DNA from: Desulfofarcimen acetoxidans DSM 771
Lineage (GTDB): Bacteria > Bacillota > Desulfotomaculia > Desulfotomaculales > Desulfofarciminaceae
Direction: 5' to 3'
Assembly: GCF_000024205.1 (NCBI RefSeq)
Contig: NC_013216.1
Location: 682,001-746,000, forward strand
DNA: 64,000 bases
Every line of letters begins with the position of its first letter. Positions within the stretch are counted from its first letter, which is position 1. Shown here piece after piece: positions 1 through 8,198 of the stretch. The notes beneath the pieces are model-generated. The model was not told where the DNA came from. It was given only the letters and a program-made list of their open reading frames with translations, and made no database searches. A program made the translations under genes and the position numbers.

Positions 1-7
1 TAGTCTA

Positions 8-696
8 ATGACAAAAATAAAGGTTCTGGTAGTTGATGATTCCGCGCTGATCCGTAATTTAATCAGCCGCCTGTTGGAAGAGCAGGGTGAATTTCAGGTT
101 ATCGGGACGGCACGCAACGGTAAAGAGGCTTTGGAGCGTATTCCCCAGTTAAAGCCTGATGTTGTGACTATGGATGTAGAAATGCCTGAAATGGATGGGT
201 TAGTCCGGCTGCCGTGGTTCTGGTGCAGCGTTTTCCGGTAGGTTTCAGCCAGGCTCTGGCCGAAAGCCTGGGCCGGAAATGCCGGCTTACAGTGAGTCAT
301 GCCGTTCACGGGGAAGCTGTGCGGCCGGGTCATGTTTTGGTGGCCCCTGCCGGTATGGAATTTACTTTTCAGGGCAGGCCGGGATCTGTCACAGTAAATC
401 TAAGCCACGGCAAAGCTCCTGTGTCGCTGGGCAGTTTTCGCCCTTCCGTGGATGTGGTTATGACATCGGCAGCCAGGACGTACGGGGACAGGGTAATGGG
501 AGTTTTATTGACCGGTATGGGGAGAGACGGGGCCCAGGGTATGCTGGAGATTAAAAAGGTTAGAGGCAGAACTATTGCTCAGGATGAAAGCACCTGTGTT
601 GTTTTCGGAATGCCCAAGGAAGCTATTAAGTTAGGTGCGGCGGATAAAGTAAGTCCCTTGCCGGAAATTCCGGCGGATATTTTGAATATGCTGTAA
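8..696 (+). pseudogene. cheB: cheB, chemotaxis methylesterase, internal deletion
   Basis: Remnant of the chemoreceptor methylesterase/deamidase CheB. The first 65 residues are a normal receiver start: acidic pair D10-D11, phospho-acceptor D56, ending in MPEMDGL. Near 200 the sequence jumps to the middle of the methylesterase domain, in a different reading frame (continuing from about 203 as AAVVLVQRFPVGF). About 115-125 codons are missing against the usual ~350 aa, including the rest of the receiver, the linker and the catalytic serine motif. The expected catalytic histidine (QHMP in the family) reads QRFP. The aspartate in LLTGMGRDG remains. It cannot make active CheB. The first ATG lies eight bases into the window, so its promoter is not visible. 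Confidence 0.9.
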
Positions 697-705
697 AGAT
701 AACTC

Positions 706-740
706 AAGCCTGAACCGTACGGTTCAGGCTTTTTATTTTG
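706..740 (+). terminator. Terminator after cheB remnant
   Basis: A 12-bp perfect stem, AAGCCTGAACCG pairing with CGGTTCAGGCTT around a TA centre, is followed by TTTATTTT. It isolates the flagellin gene from upstream transcription. Confidence 0.85.
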
Positions 741-769
741 GCTAAAAGATAAAAATTCTATACTGTCAC

Positions 770-796
770 TAAAGTTAAATAAAAACCTGTCGATAA
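770..796 (+). promoter_or_regulatory. SigD promoter of flagellin gene
   Basis: TAAA at 770-773, a 15-base spacer, then GTCGATAA at 789-796. The consensus for the flagellar sigma factor SigD/FliA is TAAA-N15-GCCGATAA, so one base differs. Transcription should begin near 803, giving a leader of about 70 bases. Confidence 0.85.
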
Positions 797-801
797 TATG
801 A

Positions 802-864
802 TTAAGAAGCTAAGTTGGTAGCTTTCTTAAATGGCATGGATGCCAAAATTATTTTTCAGGGAGG
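802..864 (+). promoter_or_regulatory. Flagellin mRNA leader with likely CsrA sites
   Basis: Three elements are visible. A 5' hairpin (802-812 with 819-830, one bulged A) sits at the predicted transcript start. A small hairpin at 832-845 has 5-bp arms TGGCA/TGCCA and a TGGA loop, the form CsrA prefers (GGA in a loop). A second GGA site, AGGGAGGA, overlaps the Shine-Dalgarno at about 858-865. This two-site layout resembles the B. subtilis hag leader, where CsrA blocks translation unless FliW binds it. csrA and fliW are both encoded nearby at 7.9-8.7 kb. Confidence 0.6.
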
Positions 865-874
865 AATGCATAGT

Positions 875-3364
875 ATGATTATTAACCACAATATTGCGGC
901 GCTTAACACTTATCGCCAGATGTCTGCAGCAAGTAGTTTATCTCAGAAGAATATGTCCAGGTTGTCATCCGGTTTGCGTATCAACAGTGCATCTGACGAT
1001 GCTGCCGGTCTGTCGATTTCAGAGAAAATGCGCGCTCAAATCAGAGGTTTAGACCAGGCCAGTAAGAATGCCCAGGACGGTATTTCCCTCTTACAAACAG
1101 CTGAGGGTGGATTAACCGAGGTTCATAGCATTTTAGACCGTATGAAGGAATTGGCTACTCAGTCAGCTAACGATACTAACACAGATAAAGACCGTGTTGC
1201 GCTTCAGAATGAAATGAACCAGCTGACCTCTGAAATTAACCGTATTGGTAATACTACTGAGTTTAACGACACAAAGGTGCTTAATGGTGGCGGAACTGAT
1301 CCGACGGCAGCTGTAAAGGTTTCAGGGAATGGTTTGACGGTACCTGGTATGAGTGGCGGTGAGGGTGCGGCAGAACAATTAGCGAGTGCTGATATTACGT
1401 TTGTCACCCCAACTACTGCCGGTGACTATAAGGACAAATCCTTTACTATCACAATAGGCACAAGAACACTTACTGTTAATACTACTGCTAAGAATACCGG
1501 TGCTGTGGGAGTAACCGCTTCGTCATCTGGTGATACAATTACACTTGCGACCTCTAATGATGGTACTAACTATACAACTGGTAAAGATGTTGCAGCTGCT
1601 TTAAAAGATGAAATTAGTAGAATAATCTCTGCAGATAGCAATTTAAAAGGTAATTATACTGCTGCAGCAGATGTTACGGGTAAACTTACGATCTCGACTA
1701 CAGCACTTACTATGGATGAAAACGGAAAACTACAGGGTATTGGTACTTCAGGTAAGGTTTCACTTGACAAAGGAACACTAGTAGTAACGGAATTTTCAGC
1801 TATTAGTAATACTGGTGCAATCGGTAAAAATGCTACTTCGGTAATAGATTTTTCGAATGCAACTACCAAAGATTTGGTTGGTTCCGGTATCGTAATTAAC
1901 GGTAAGAAAGTAGACTTCTATGATAGTGCGGACGGTAAGTATACGGGAAGTGCGGATTTTGCTATTGACTTAAATGTTGCAAGGAACCCAGAGCAAATTG
2001 TGGATAGAATTGTTGATGCTTTGTCAGGAAAAAGCGCTACTCCTGTTAAGGCTGCTACAGGTACCTTAAATTACAATGTAGATAACAGTGCTATAGATAA
2101 TGTGTTTATTACTAAATCCGGAACAGACAAACTATTGATAACTGCTAAAACTGCTGGCGTTAGCGGCAATGACTATCAGATTGGCAATAATGCAGCGGTG
2201 ACTGTTACCAATACTTACCAAAACGATAAGGTATCTGATGAAGGTGTTGTTTCTGCCAGGGGCTTGGCTGATGGGGAACATAAGATAGTAATAGAAAATA
2301 AGGGTAAAACCGCAACTGTCAGCAAGACGGACGGTGGTATTGATGATAATGATTCCTTGACAATAGATGGTGATGCAGCCCTTGAGAATGGAAAGTATAG
2401 ATTAATAAGTACTGGAACAGTTAATACACCTGCTCTTGAAAAACTAAATGCAGATGGATCATGGACAACACTTGATGATGCAGCAAATGCTGCTGTAGTA
2501 GTAAATGGTGGTGCTACATTTACAGTAAATGGTGCCGACGTAACAATACACCTTGCTGATTATGCTCTTACCGATTTTAATACCACTGCAGGAGCAGACT
2601 ATGTAGAATTTAGTGTCAGTACAAAATATGAAGCAAAACTATATGAGGCAGGGAGTGTTGACAAAAACGGTAACCCTGTTGCAGGTTTAGAAGTTAATGT
2701 AGCTAACGGGCAAAGTTCTGTCAAATTAAATGCGCATGATGGTGTAGGTGAAGTTGTAGTTAATATTGGAACATTTGACCCAAGTAAGTTTGATACCTTA
2801 AACGATACAATTACCTGGTCCTTTGAAACAAAATCTCAAACAGAAACCAGTTCCGAAGTAGTCGGCGGTACATTCACAACTAAGCTGCAAATCGGAGCCA
2901 GTACTGGTCAGGGCTTCCAAATTGATATTACAGATATGCGTGCTCGGGCCCTGGGTGTCTCCGGATCAACTGCCGGCGGAAATGCTGCCGATGTAAAGGG
3001 AGCTAAATATAGATCAATGCAAGAAGTTACTAATGGTACTGACAATACCGGTATTGAATATGCACTGGATATATCCACTCACGATACGGCAACCGCGGCA
3101 TTAACGGTAATAGATAATGCTATTGCGGCAGTATCTAAACAGCGCTCACAGATAGGTGCTTATCAAAACCGTTTGGATCACACTATTAATAACCTGAATG
3201 CTTCTTCTCAGAACTTGACTACAGCTGAATCCAACATTCGTGACGTAAATATGGCTAAAGAGATGATGGAATTCACTAAGAATAATATTTTGAGTCAGGC
3301 CGGTCAGGCCATGCTGGCTCAAGCCAACCAGCAGCCCCAGCAAGTACTTCAACTCCTCAGGTAA
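875..3364 (+). CDS. hag: Flagellin, unusually large (829 aa)
   Basis: Filament subunit exported by the flagellar secretion system. Residues 1 to ~137 are the conserved D0/D1 helices (MIINHNIAALNTYRQ, SSGLRINSASDDAAGL); the last ~110 residues are the matching C-terminal helices ending in QPQQVLQLLR. Between them lies a ~580-residue Thr/Ala/Gly/Asp-rich variable region that would form a large surface domain. Many Firmicute flagellins are about 270-400 aa. The start at 875 is chosen because MIINHNIAA is the family N-terminus and AGGGAGG lies ten bases upstream; an in-frame GTG at 815 falls inside the leader. No HExxH protease motif was seen in the insert. The next gene, fliB, probably methylates its lysines. 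Confidence 0.95.
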   Translation: MIINHNIAALNTYRQMSAASSLSQKNMSRLSSGLRINSASDDAAGLSISEKMRAQIRGLDQASKNAQDGISLLQTAEGGLTEVHSILDRMKELATQSANDTNTDKDRVALQNEMNQLTSEINRIGNTTEFNDTKVLNGGGTDPTAAVKVSGNGLTVPGMSGGEGAAEQLASADITFVTPTTAGDYKDKSFTITIGTRTLTVNTTAKNTGAVGVTASSSGDTITLATSNDGTNYTTGKDVAAALKDEISRIISADSNLKGNYTAAADVTGKLTISTTALTMDENGKLQGIGTSGKVSLDKGTLVVTEFSAISNTGAIGKNATSVIDFSNATTKDLVGSGIVINGKKVDFYDSADGKYTGSADFAIDLNVARNPEQIVDRIVDALSGKSATPVKAATGTLNYNVDNSAIDNVFITKSGTDKLLITAKTAGVSGNDYQIGNNAAVTVTNTYQNDKVSDEGVVSARGLADGEHKIVIENKGKTATVSKTDGGIDDNDSLTIDGDAALENGKYRLISTGTVNTPALEKLNADGSWTTLDDAANAAVVVNGGATFTVNGADVTIHLADYALTDFNTTAGADYVEFSVSTKYEAKLYEAGSVDKNGNPVAGLEVNVANGQSSVKLNAHDGVGEVVVNIGTFDPSKFDTLNDTITWSFETKSQTETSSEVVGGTFTTKLQIGASTGQGFQIDITDMRARALGVSGSTAGGNAADVKGAKYRSMQEVTNGTDNTGIEYALDISTHDTATAALTVIDNAIAAVSKQRSQIGAYQNRLDHTINNLNASSQNLTTAESNIRDVNMAKEMMEFTKNNILSQAGQAMLAQANQQPQQVLQLLR

Positions 3365-3378
3365 TTTGACTTAACTGG

Positions 3379-3410
3379 AAAGCCAACCGCTTACGGTTGG
3401 CTTTCTTTCT
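3379..3410 (+). terminator. Flagellin terminator
   Basis: An 11-bp stem AAAGCCAACCG/CGGTTGGCTTT with a four-base loop is followed by CTTTCT, directly after the flagellin stop codon. Confidence 0.85.
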
Positions 3411-3438
3411 CAATATGATATGGGAAGGAGGGATTAAT

Positions 3439-4719
3439 ATGCCGGGCAAACATTTTCTTGTTCCGGATTATGTCCTTAACTTTCAATGCGAGTGTTGTAC
3501 CGAGTGCTGCAAACGCTGGAGCATCATTATAGATAAGCACACAGTAAAGAAATACGAGCAGTTGGCTGCTCGGGATAAGGAACTGTCCGCCATGCTGCCC
3601 GAAAGCTTGAAGATAGACAAGAGCGGCAAAGCGTCTGTCCGGCTGAAAAACAGGATCAAGAGCCTGCATGTAGAAAAGAAGGGTGCGGAAAGGGAAGAAA
3701 TTGATGCTGCGGTCTGCCCCTTTTTGGACGGACAAGGGTTATGCGCTATACAGAGGAAACATGGAATCGAAGCCTTATCCGACACCTGCAAAATATTTCC
3801 TCGCAATATTTTCCTGACCGAGCGTGGGTATGAAATATCTCTTACCTATGCCTGCCCGGCTGCTGCCAAAACGCTAAAGAATAAAAATATAGTGGAGTTT
3901 TACCAGGATCCGGAGGGGTTTGACTTCCCCGATTTGCACGGGCAGTACGGTAAAATAGGGAGCTTGCTGGAAAGGAAAAAGGCAGGTAAAGGCAATTATT
4001 ATGAGGCGGAAGAATTGCTTATAGATATAATGCAATACCGGGAGATGGATATAGATACCAGACTCACCCTCAGCGGTATGATAGTAAATAAGCTTAAGGA
4101 CGGTGATCTTTCCGGTATCAGAAGGTATTTGGTAAATCTGGACGGAAGCCTTATCAGACAGCTGCAATCATTGCCCGGCCAGCCCGTATACATGTTGAAG
4201 CTGATTAAGGAAGCTGTGGACAGGAGATTGCTCAGCCGGATCACCGAAAAAAACATGGCCGGCCTGTTAAATATAGCCTATAATGAGCTAAGGTTTTTGG
4301 ATAAGTCTGTTATTACCGGTGATAAGGTGCAGAAGTTGCTGGATGGCTACAATAAGCATTACCTGCCTTATGAAAACGGCATCCGTCATATTTATGAAAA
4401 CTATTTCGTAAATTTTATCTTCTCCAAGAAGTATTACACGCATAAGTACATTGATGCCTATTTTTTGATGATATTCTTTTATATACTCATCCGGTTTTTC
4501 GGTGTATGTGCTTGTTTATCTGAAGAGCGCAATTTGGATGAAGGTATGGTTGTTAAGGTAATCAGCGCTATAGAACGCTCGATAGGCCACAGCCAATCAT
4601 TTTACGAGAGTATACTGCAGTTGGTTAAAAAGGGCGATTACCATCGGCTGCCCTATGTAATTTCGTTGATTAATTTGAATTATCAGCCAATCGCCCTGGA
4701 TAAGGCGGAAAACGGATAA
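3439..4719 (+). CDS. fliB: Flagellin lysine-N-methylase FliB
   Basis: Methylates lysine side chains of flagellin. The N-terminus carries the family's cysteine cluster (Cys17, 19, 20, 23, 24 in FQCECCTECC), followed by a second conserved block with CPFLDGQGLC and DTCKIFPR, typical of the FliB/YkgJ cysteine-rich fold thought to bind a metal or Fe-S cluster. At 426 aa it has normal family length. The start at 3439 follows GGAAGGAGGG; an upstream ATG at 3397 lies in the flagellin terminator. Its place right behind flagellin supports the substrate. A terminator separates the two, so it depends on read-through or its own unseen promoter. Confidence 0.88.
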   Translation: MPGKHFLVPDYVLNFQCECCTECCKRWSIIIDKHTVKKYEQLAARDKELSAMLPESLKIDKSGKASVRLKNRIKSLHVEKKGAEREEIDAAVCPFLDGQGLCAIQRKHGIEALSDTCKIFPRNIFLTERGYEISLTYACPAAAKTLKNKNIVEFYQDPEGFDFPDLHGQYGKIGSLLERKKAGKGNYYEAEELLIDIMQYREMDIDTRLTLSGMIVNKLKDGDLSGIRRYLVNLDGSLIRQLQSLPGQPVYMLKLIKEAVDRRLLSRITEKNMAGLLNIAYNELRFLDKSVITGDKVQKLLDGYNKHYLPYENGIRHIYENYFVNFIFSKKYYTHKYIDAYFLMIFFYILIRFFGVCACLSEERNLDEGMVVKVISAIERSIGHSQSFYESILQLVKKGDYHRLPYVISLINLNYQPIALDKAENG

Positions 4720-4721
4720 CG

Positions 4722-5012
4722 ATGGTAACCAAAATAAAAGGAGTGCTCGGCCAGATAACTACCTGTATAGAGGTAGGCGAGCACTCCGCCGCCATGCGGG
4801 CTGTTTTGCATTTTACGGTATTATTTGACCAATTTTTGTGCCGGAATAAACATTATTTATTCGAGCATGAAGTGGTAAGCCTTAATATCTGTATGAAAGA
4901 AATGCTTGGTTTTATGGAAGATAAGAATTACCGGGGTTTAATGGAAACCATCCAGTCAACTTTTATCAATCTGCTGGATGACTGGGATTTTAATCATAAG
5001 ATATACAATTAG
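4722..5012 (+). CDS. Small hypothetical protein after fliB
   Basis: A 96-residue, mostly helical protein of unknown function. Its ATG follows the fliB stop by two bases, so it is translationally coupled. I recognise no domain. There are no signal peptide or membrane segments; Cys, Met and Leu are frequent and the C-terminus is acidic and aromatic. Size and position near fliD, fliT and fliS would suit a secretion chaperone or a methylase partner, but that rests on neighbourhood alone. Confidence 0.65.
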   Translation: MVTKIKGVLGQITTCIEVGEHSAAMRAVLHFTVLFDQFLCRNKHYLFEHEVVSLNICMKEMLGFMEDKNYRGLMETIQSTFINLLDDWDFNHKIYN

Positions 5013-5075
5013 TTAAGGGTCGGGTACCTCAGCCATCTTCTTTAATCTATTTAGCCGGGCTATAGACCGATGCAT

Positions 5076-5447
5076 CTACTTCTTATTGTCTAAAAATAAG
5101 CCCTCCGCAAGGGGGGCTTTTTTTCTGTACAAATGCAATGAGGCCTTGTGCCGCTGTATTTCTGCCACAGCATCCCGCAGCTTTTGATGCTTTGCTTTTA
5201 CTTTTTCTTTTAGCTGACTGTCTAAATCCGAAATCTTTTTAACCAGGCTAATATCATAACCGGTTTCGTTAATCTCACCGGCAGGCAGTTGTTCAAACCG
5301 GCTCATTGCCTGTTGACGCTGTTCCAAGAGGTTTAATAGATCCTCATAGTTTTCCTCCGGGGATTCTATTATTTCCAGCATTTTTACGGTCAGCTTTTCT
5401 ATTTCAGCCAGCGGTTCCTGCCGATCGATTGCTTTTTTTTCTATCAT
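5076..5447 (-). CDS. fliT: FliT-like flagellar chaperone
   Basis: A 123-residue, charged, all-helical protein directly downstream of fliD (12-base gap). FliT proteins are small helical chaperones that hold the cap protein FliD before export. Sequence conservation in this family is poor; the call rests on size, helical heptad-like character (LLEQRQQAMSRFEQL; KISDLDSQLKEKVKAK) and the fliD-fliT order. A Lys-rich tail ends the protein. It is transcribed with fliD from the SigD-type promoter near 7020. Confidence 0.65.
   Translation of the reverse strand: MIEKKAIDRQEPLAEIEKLTVKMLEIIESPEENYEDLLNLLEQRQQAMSRFEQLPAGEINETGYDISLVKKISDLDSQLKEKVKAKHQKLRDAVAEIQRHKASLHLYRKKAPLAEGLFLDNKK
5098..5124 (+). 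terminator. Terminator of fliB unit
   Basis: A 9-bp stem AAGCCCTCC/GGGGGGCTT (one G-T pair) closed by a GCAA tetraloop is followed by seven T. It lies inside the 3' coding end of the opposing fliT-like gene and would stop plus-strand transcripts from fliB. Confidence 0.75.
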
Positions 5448-5459
5448 TGCAATATCCTT

Positions 5460-6974
5460 TTACTTTCCGCCGAGCATCTGGGTAATCCAGGCGCTTTGCT
5501 GGCTTAATTTACTAAGGGCCTCTTCCATGACAGAAAACTTTTTATAATAACGGTCCTCTATATCTTCCAGGTGGTCTTCCATAGTAGTTATCCTATTGCT
5601 TACATCTTTTATTTGCTTGCCTACCACACTGTCATCCACCAGGCTGTCAGAACTGCCCGCCTTAGCGATGACGGAATCCATGGCATTGGTTATATCATCA
5701 TAGAGACGACCGGCCAATCCTTTTTCTTTATAGGTATCACCCGATTTAGTGAAAAGATCCATTACCCCGTCGGGATCCTTTTGAATAGCTTCTTTTAGCT
5801 TTTTTTCACTAATAATTAATTTACCGTTATCTTGATATGAACCGGTAGTGATGCCGATTTTAGTCAAGTTGTTATAGTTCTCTGTGCTGCTAACATTATC
5901 AACGGCACTATTTAGTGTGCTTCTAAATTTACTGAGAGAACTGCCCAGCAAAGAATCAAATCGCAGCATTCCGCTGCGTGCTTTCTCTTCCCATTTCTCT
6001 TCCTGATCATCAGAAAGACTTTCTCTCATTGTGTCGGTAAGAGGTCGATAATCAGTGTATCGATCTTCGTAGTACTCTTTATTAACTTTCTCTATCGTCT
6101 CATTATACTTATCCACAAACTCTTTAATAGCATTATAAACTGCATCGGTATTACGGGAGACAGTAACCGTGGTTGGGGTGGGATCTCCGCCGCTGTCTTT
6201 TGCACTGACACCCTTTATGTCTAAAGTTAATCCATTAATAGTTACGGTATTAGTGGCAGCTTCCAGATCAACGCCGTTAAGCTTATAATTTGCGTTTTGC
6301 CCGGAAGAGTAAGCAAAATTCCCGCTGGTAAGCTTTAGAGCCTGGGCCAGTTCTCCTTCTTCCACAGCTATGGTCTGATCGGCGCCGGTGTCTTTGGTCA
6401 TGAGAAACAGCCGGTCATTAACTGCATCGTAGCTGGCACGCACACCCCATGTATTACCGCTGTCATCCAGGCCGGAATTAATTTCGGCAACCAGGTCGGC
6501 CATTTTGGCTGTATCAGTATCAACGGTAATAGTTTTCTTGGTTCCGTTAGGCCCGTTAATTACTAGCGTCTTTTCTCCGCCCTCAGTCAAATTAAGCTGA
6601 GATTTAAGGTTTGCGGTGTTGCCGGAGTTAATTTTATCGCCGGTTAAATAAGCCCCTTTAGCCAGTTGACTGACTGATACTTCGTAAGTACCGTCAACCG
6701 CACTTGTGCCGGTGGTAACCTTAACCACTGACTCGTTATTTGAGGTAGCCTGGCGGGATAAAAACGTACCTTGCAGTTTCATATTAAAGGTTGCATCACG
6801 AAGAGAACGCAGTAAGCTATTAACAGTACGGTAGTCTTCTTGCTGCCACTCTAGTGTTTGCTTCTTCTGAGTTAGTGTATCCAATCGCATGCGTTCTGCT
6901 TTCATGAGTTGTTTAACCATGCTGTCGATATCCATTCCGCTGGCTAAACCGCTTATGCGAAGGCTTGATGACAT
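5460..6974 (-). CDS. fliD: Flagellar hook-associated protein 2 (filament cap)
   Basis: Forms the cap at the growing filament tip and folds incoming flagellin. The N-terminus RISGLASGMDIDSMVKQLM is diagnostic, followed by the coiled-coil QKKQTLEWQQEDYR. The C-terminal third has the second FliD domain with long helices (ITTMEDHLEDIEDRYYKKF, MEEALSKLSQQSAWI). At 504 aa it has normal length for Firmicutes. The start at 6974 is preceded by AGGAGGTGG. It heads a two-gene minus-strand unit with the fliT-like gene, divergent from fliS. Confidence 0.95.
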   Translation of the reverse strand: MSSSLRISGLASGMDIDSMVKQLMKAERMRLDTLTQKKQTLEWQQEDYRTVNSLLRSLRDATFNMKLQGTFLSRQATSNNESVVKVTTGTSAVDGTYEVSVSQLAKGAYLTGDKINSGNTANLKSQLNLTEGGEKTLVINGPNGTKKTITVDTDTAKMADLVAEINSGLDDSGNTWGVRASYDAVNDRLFLMTKDTGADQTIAVEEGELAQALKLTSGNFAYSSGQNANYKLNGVDLEAATNTVTINGLTLDIKGVSAKDSGGDPTPTTVTVSRNTDAVYNAIKEFVDKYNETIEKVNKEYYEDRYTDYRPLTDTMRESLSDDQEEKWEEKARSGMLRFDSLLGSSLSKFRSTLNSAVDNVSSTENYNNLTKIGITTGSYQDNGKLIISEKKLKEAIQKDPDGVMDLFTKSGDTYKEKGLAGRLYDDITNAMDSVIAKAGSSDSLVDDSVVGKQIKDVSNRITTMEDHLEDIEDRYYKKFSVMEEALSKLSQQSAWITQMLGGK

Positions 6975-7008
6975 TCAACCACCTCCTATAATTTTAAGAT
7001 TATTAATG

Positions 7009-7035
7009 TTCTCGGCATTTAATGGTTAAACTTTA
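7009..7035 (-). promoter_or_regulatory. SigD promoter of fliD
   Basis: On the minus strand: TAAA (7035-7032), a 15-base spacer, then GCCGAGAA (7016-7009), seven of eight bases of the SigD -10 consensus. It lies about 35 bases from the fliD start codon. Confidence 0.75.
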
Positions 7036-7090
7036 TAATAAACCGCAGTGAAAATTATTTCTGAAAAACGCAATAAAAAATATTTTTAAC

Positions 7091-7118
7091 TCAAGTTTGC
7101 CGGAGTTATTGACGATAA
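7091..7118 (+). promoter_or_regulatory. Possible SigD promoter of fliS
   Basis: GACGATAA at 7111-7118 matches seven of eight consensus -10 bases. The best -35 is TCAA at 7091 with a 16-base spacer, one mismatch and one base longer than ideal. It lies 60 bases before fliS. Confidence 0.45.
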
Positions 7119-7177
7119 ATAATATTAAGCAGGTGCTAATTTAGCAAAGAGAGATTCTTTAAAAGGAGTGAATATAT

Positions 7178-7549
7178 ATGGCAGTATTTAATCCCTATCA
7201 GCAATACCAGCAAAACTCTATCACCAGCGCCAAACCGGGGCAATTAACCCTGATGTTATATAACGGGGCTATTAAGTTTATTAAAACAGCTATCCTTGGT
7301 ATGGAAAAAAAGGATATTGGGACTGCCAATGGTGCCGTTATCAGGGCACAGGAGATAATCCGTTACCTTGATCATACATTAGATCCTCAATATGAAATAT
7401 CGCAAAACTTAAGCAGCTTATACGATTACATCTACCGCCGTTTGGTGGAGGCAAATATAAATAAAAATGCCGCTGTTTTGGAGGAAGTAGTCTCCATGGT
7501 TGAAGAACTCAGAGATACCTGGATGAGTGTTCTTAAAAAAACAAGCTAA
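7178..7549 (+). CDS. fliS: Flagellin export chaperone FliS
   Basis: Cytosolic four-helix chaperone that wraps the C-terminus of flagellin and prevents premature polymerisation. It shows the family pattern: NPYQQYQQNSITSAKPGQLTLMLYNGAIKFI at the start and DYIYRRLVEANINKN in the middle. Length is 123 aa, as usual. AAGGAGTG lies eight bases before the ATG. In B. subtilis FliS also antagonises FliW, so it connects to the FliW-CsrA control expected here. It is alone on the plus strand between fliD and flaG. Confidence 0.93.
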   Translation: MAVFNPYQQYQQNSITSAKPGQLTLMLYNGAIKFIKTAILGMEKKDIGTANGAVIRAQEIIRYLDHTLDPQYEISQNLSSLYDYIYRRLVEANINKNAAVLEEVVSMVEELRDTWMSVLKKTS

Positions 7550-7559
7550 GTATTTAAAG

Positions 7560-7584
7560 AGCCTGCGGGAGTGCAGGCTTCTTT
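7560..7584. terminator. Shared terminator of fliS and flaG
   Basis: A 6-7-bp stem (AGCCTGC/GCAGGCT) between the convergent fliS and flaG genes, flanked by short T-rich runs on both strands. It is modest in strength and probably bidirectional. Confidence 0.55.
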
Positions 7585-7585
7585 A

Positions 7586-7939
7586 CTATGCTTTTTTATC
7601 AATGATTAAACCAACCATTTTACCGATCCGGGCTTCCATGTCCAGTACTTCTTCAGGAGGTATTTGTTTGATCACTTCACCTGATTCCTGGTTAACAATC
7701 TGGACTACTAGCTGTTTAGTTTCTTCATGTACCTTAAATTGCAGACCCTGGTTATATAGATCTGAAGTTTTATTTAAGTTTTCTACAGCCTTAATCAACT
7801 GATCGGGATTTACTTGAGCCTGACTGCTGTCAACAGCATCATCCGCATTCGGGATCGGTTCACTTTTTTCTGTTTTTCGGAGAGAAGTCGTAAGATCCTG
7901 TGTTGCCAAAGCTTCTAAACCACCGCCACCAACTTTCAT
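7586..7939 (-). CDS. flaG: FlaG family protein
   Basis: A 117-residue FlaG/YvyC-type protein, associated with filament length control. The conserved half is C-terminal: LKFKVHEETKQLVVQIVNQ, then GEVIKQIPPEEVLDMEARIG, ending in GLIIDKKA. The N-terminal 50 residues are low-complexity. It lies 19 bases after csrA and ends the minus-strand late operon flgM-flgN-flgK-flgL-fliW-csrA-flaG. Confidence 0.88.
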   Translation of the reverse strand: MKVGGGGLEALATQDLTTSLRKTEKSEPIPNADDAVDSSQAQVNPDQLIKAVENLNKTSDLYNQGLQFKVHEETKQLVVQIVNQESGEVIKQIPPEEVLDMEARIGKMVGLIIDKKA

Positions 7940-7958
7940 AAGCTTACCCCCTCTTTCT

Positions 7959-8198
7959 TTATTGGCCTTTGTTCATTTCTTGCAGCTTCCTCAGTTGCTC
8001 AAGTACTGACTGTTTTACCAGGGCGGCCCTGGTATTTTCCTCTCTTACTGCCTGGTAGAGTTCACTGCGTAACACAGTCAACTCCTTAGGAGCCTCAATA
8101 CCGATTTTTATGCTGTCACCGCGAATATCCAATACTGTAATTTTAATTTCTTCACCTAGCATAATGCTCTCATTTTTTTTACGGGTAAGGATTAACAT
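7959..8198 (-). CDS. csrA: Carbon storage regulator CsrA
   Basis: RNA-binding translational regulator that recognises GGA in hairpin loops. The family start MLILTRKKNESIMLGEEIKI and the VLDIRGDSIKIGIEAPKEL core are intact, with an extended helical tail (79 aa). It overlaps fliW by seven bases. The fliW-csrA pair is the Firmicute system in which FliW sequesters CsrA until flagellin titrates FliW; the flagellin leader at 802-864 carries matching GGA sites. Confidence 0.95.
   Translation of the reverse strand: MLILTRKKNESIMLGEEIKITVLDIRGDSIKIGIEAPKELTVLRSELYQAVREENTRAALVKQSVLEQLRKLQEMNKGQ

Noticed and set aside
94-554. ORFs at 94-333 (minus) and 279-554 (plus)
   Set aside because: They overlap the cheB remnant in other frames and show no family features.
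1290-3030. Flagellinolysin-type protease domain in the large flagellin insert
   Set aside because: No HExxH zinc motif in the insert; the region is repetitive Thr/Ala/Gly-rich without catalytic pattern.
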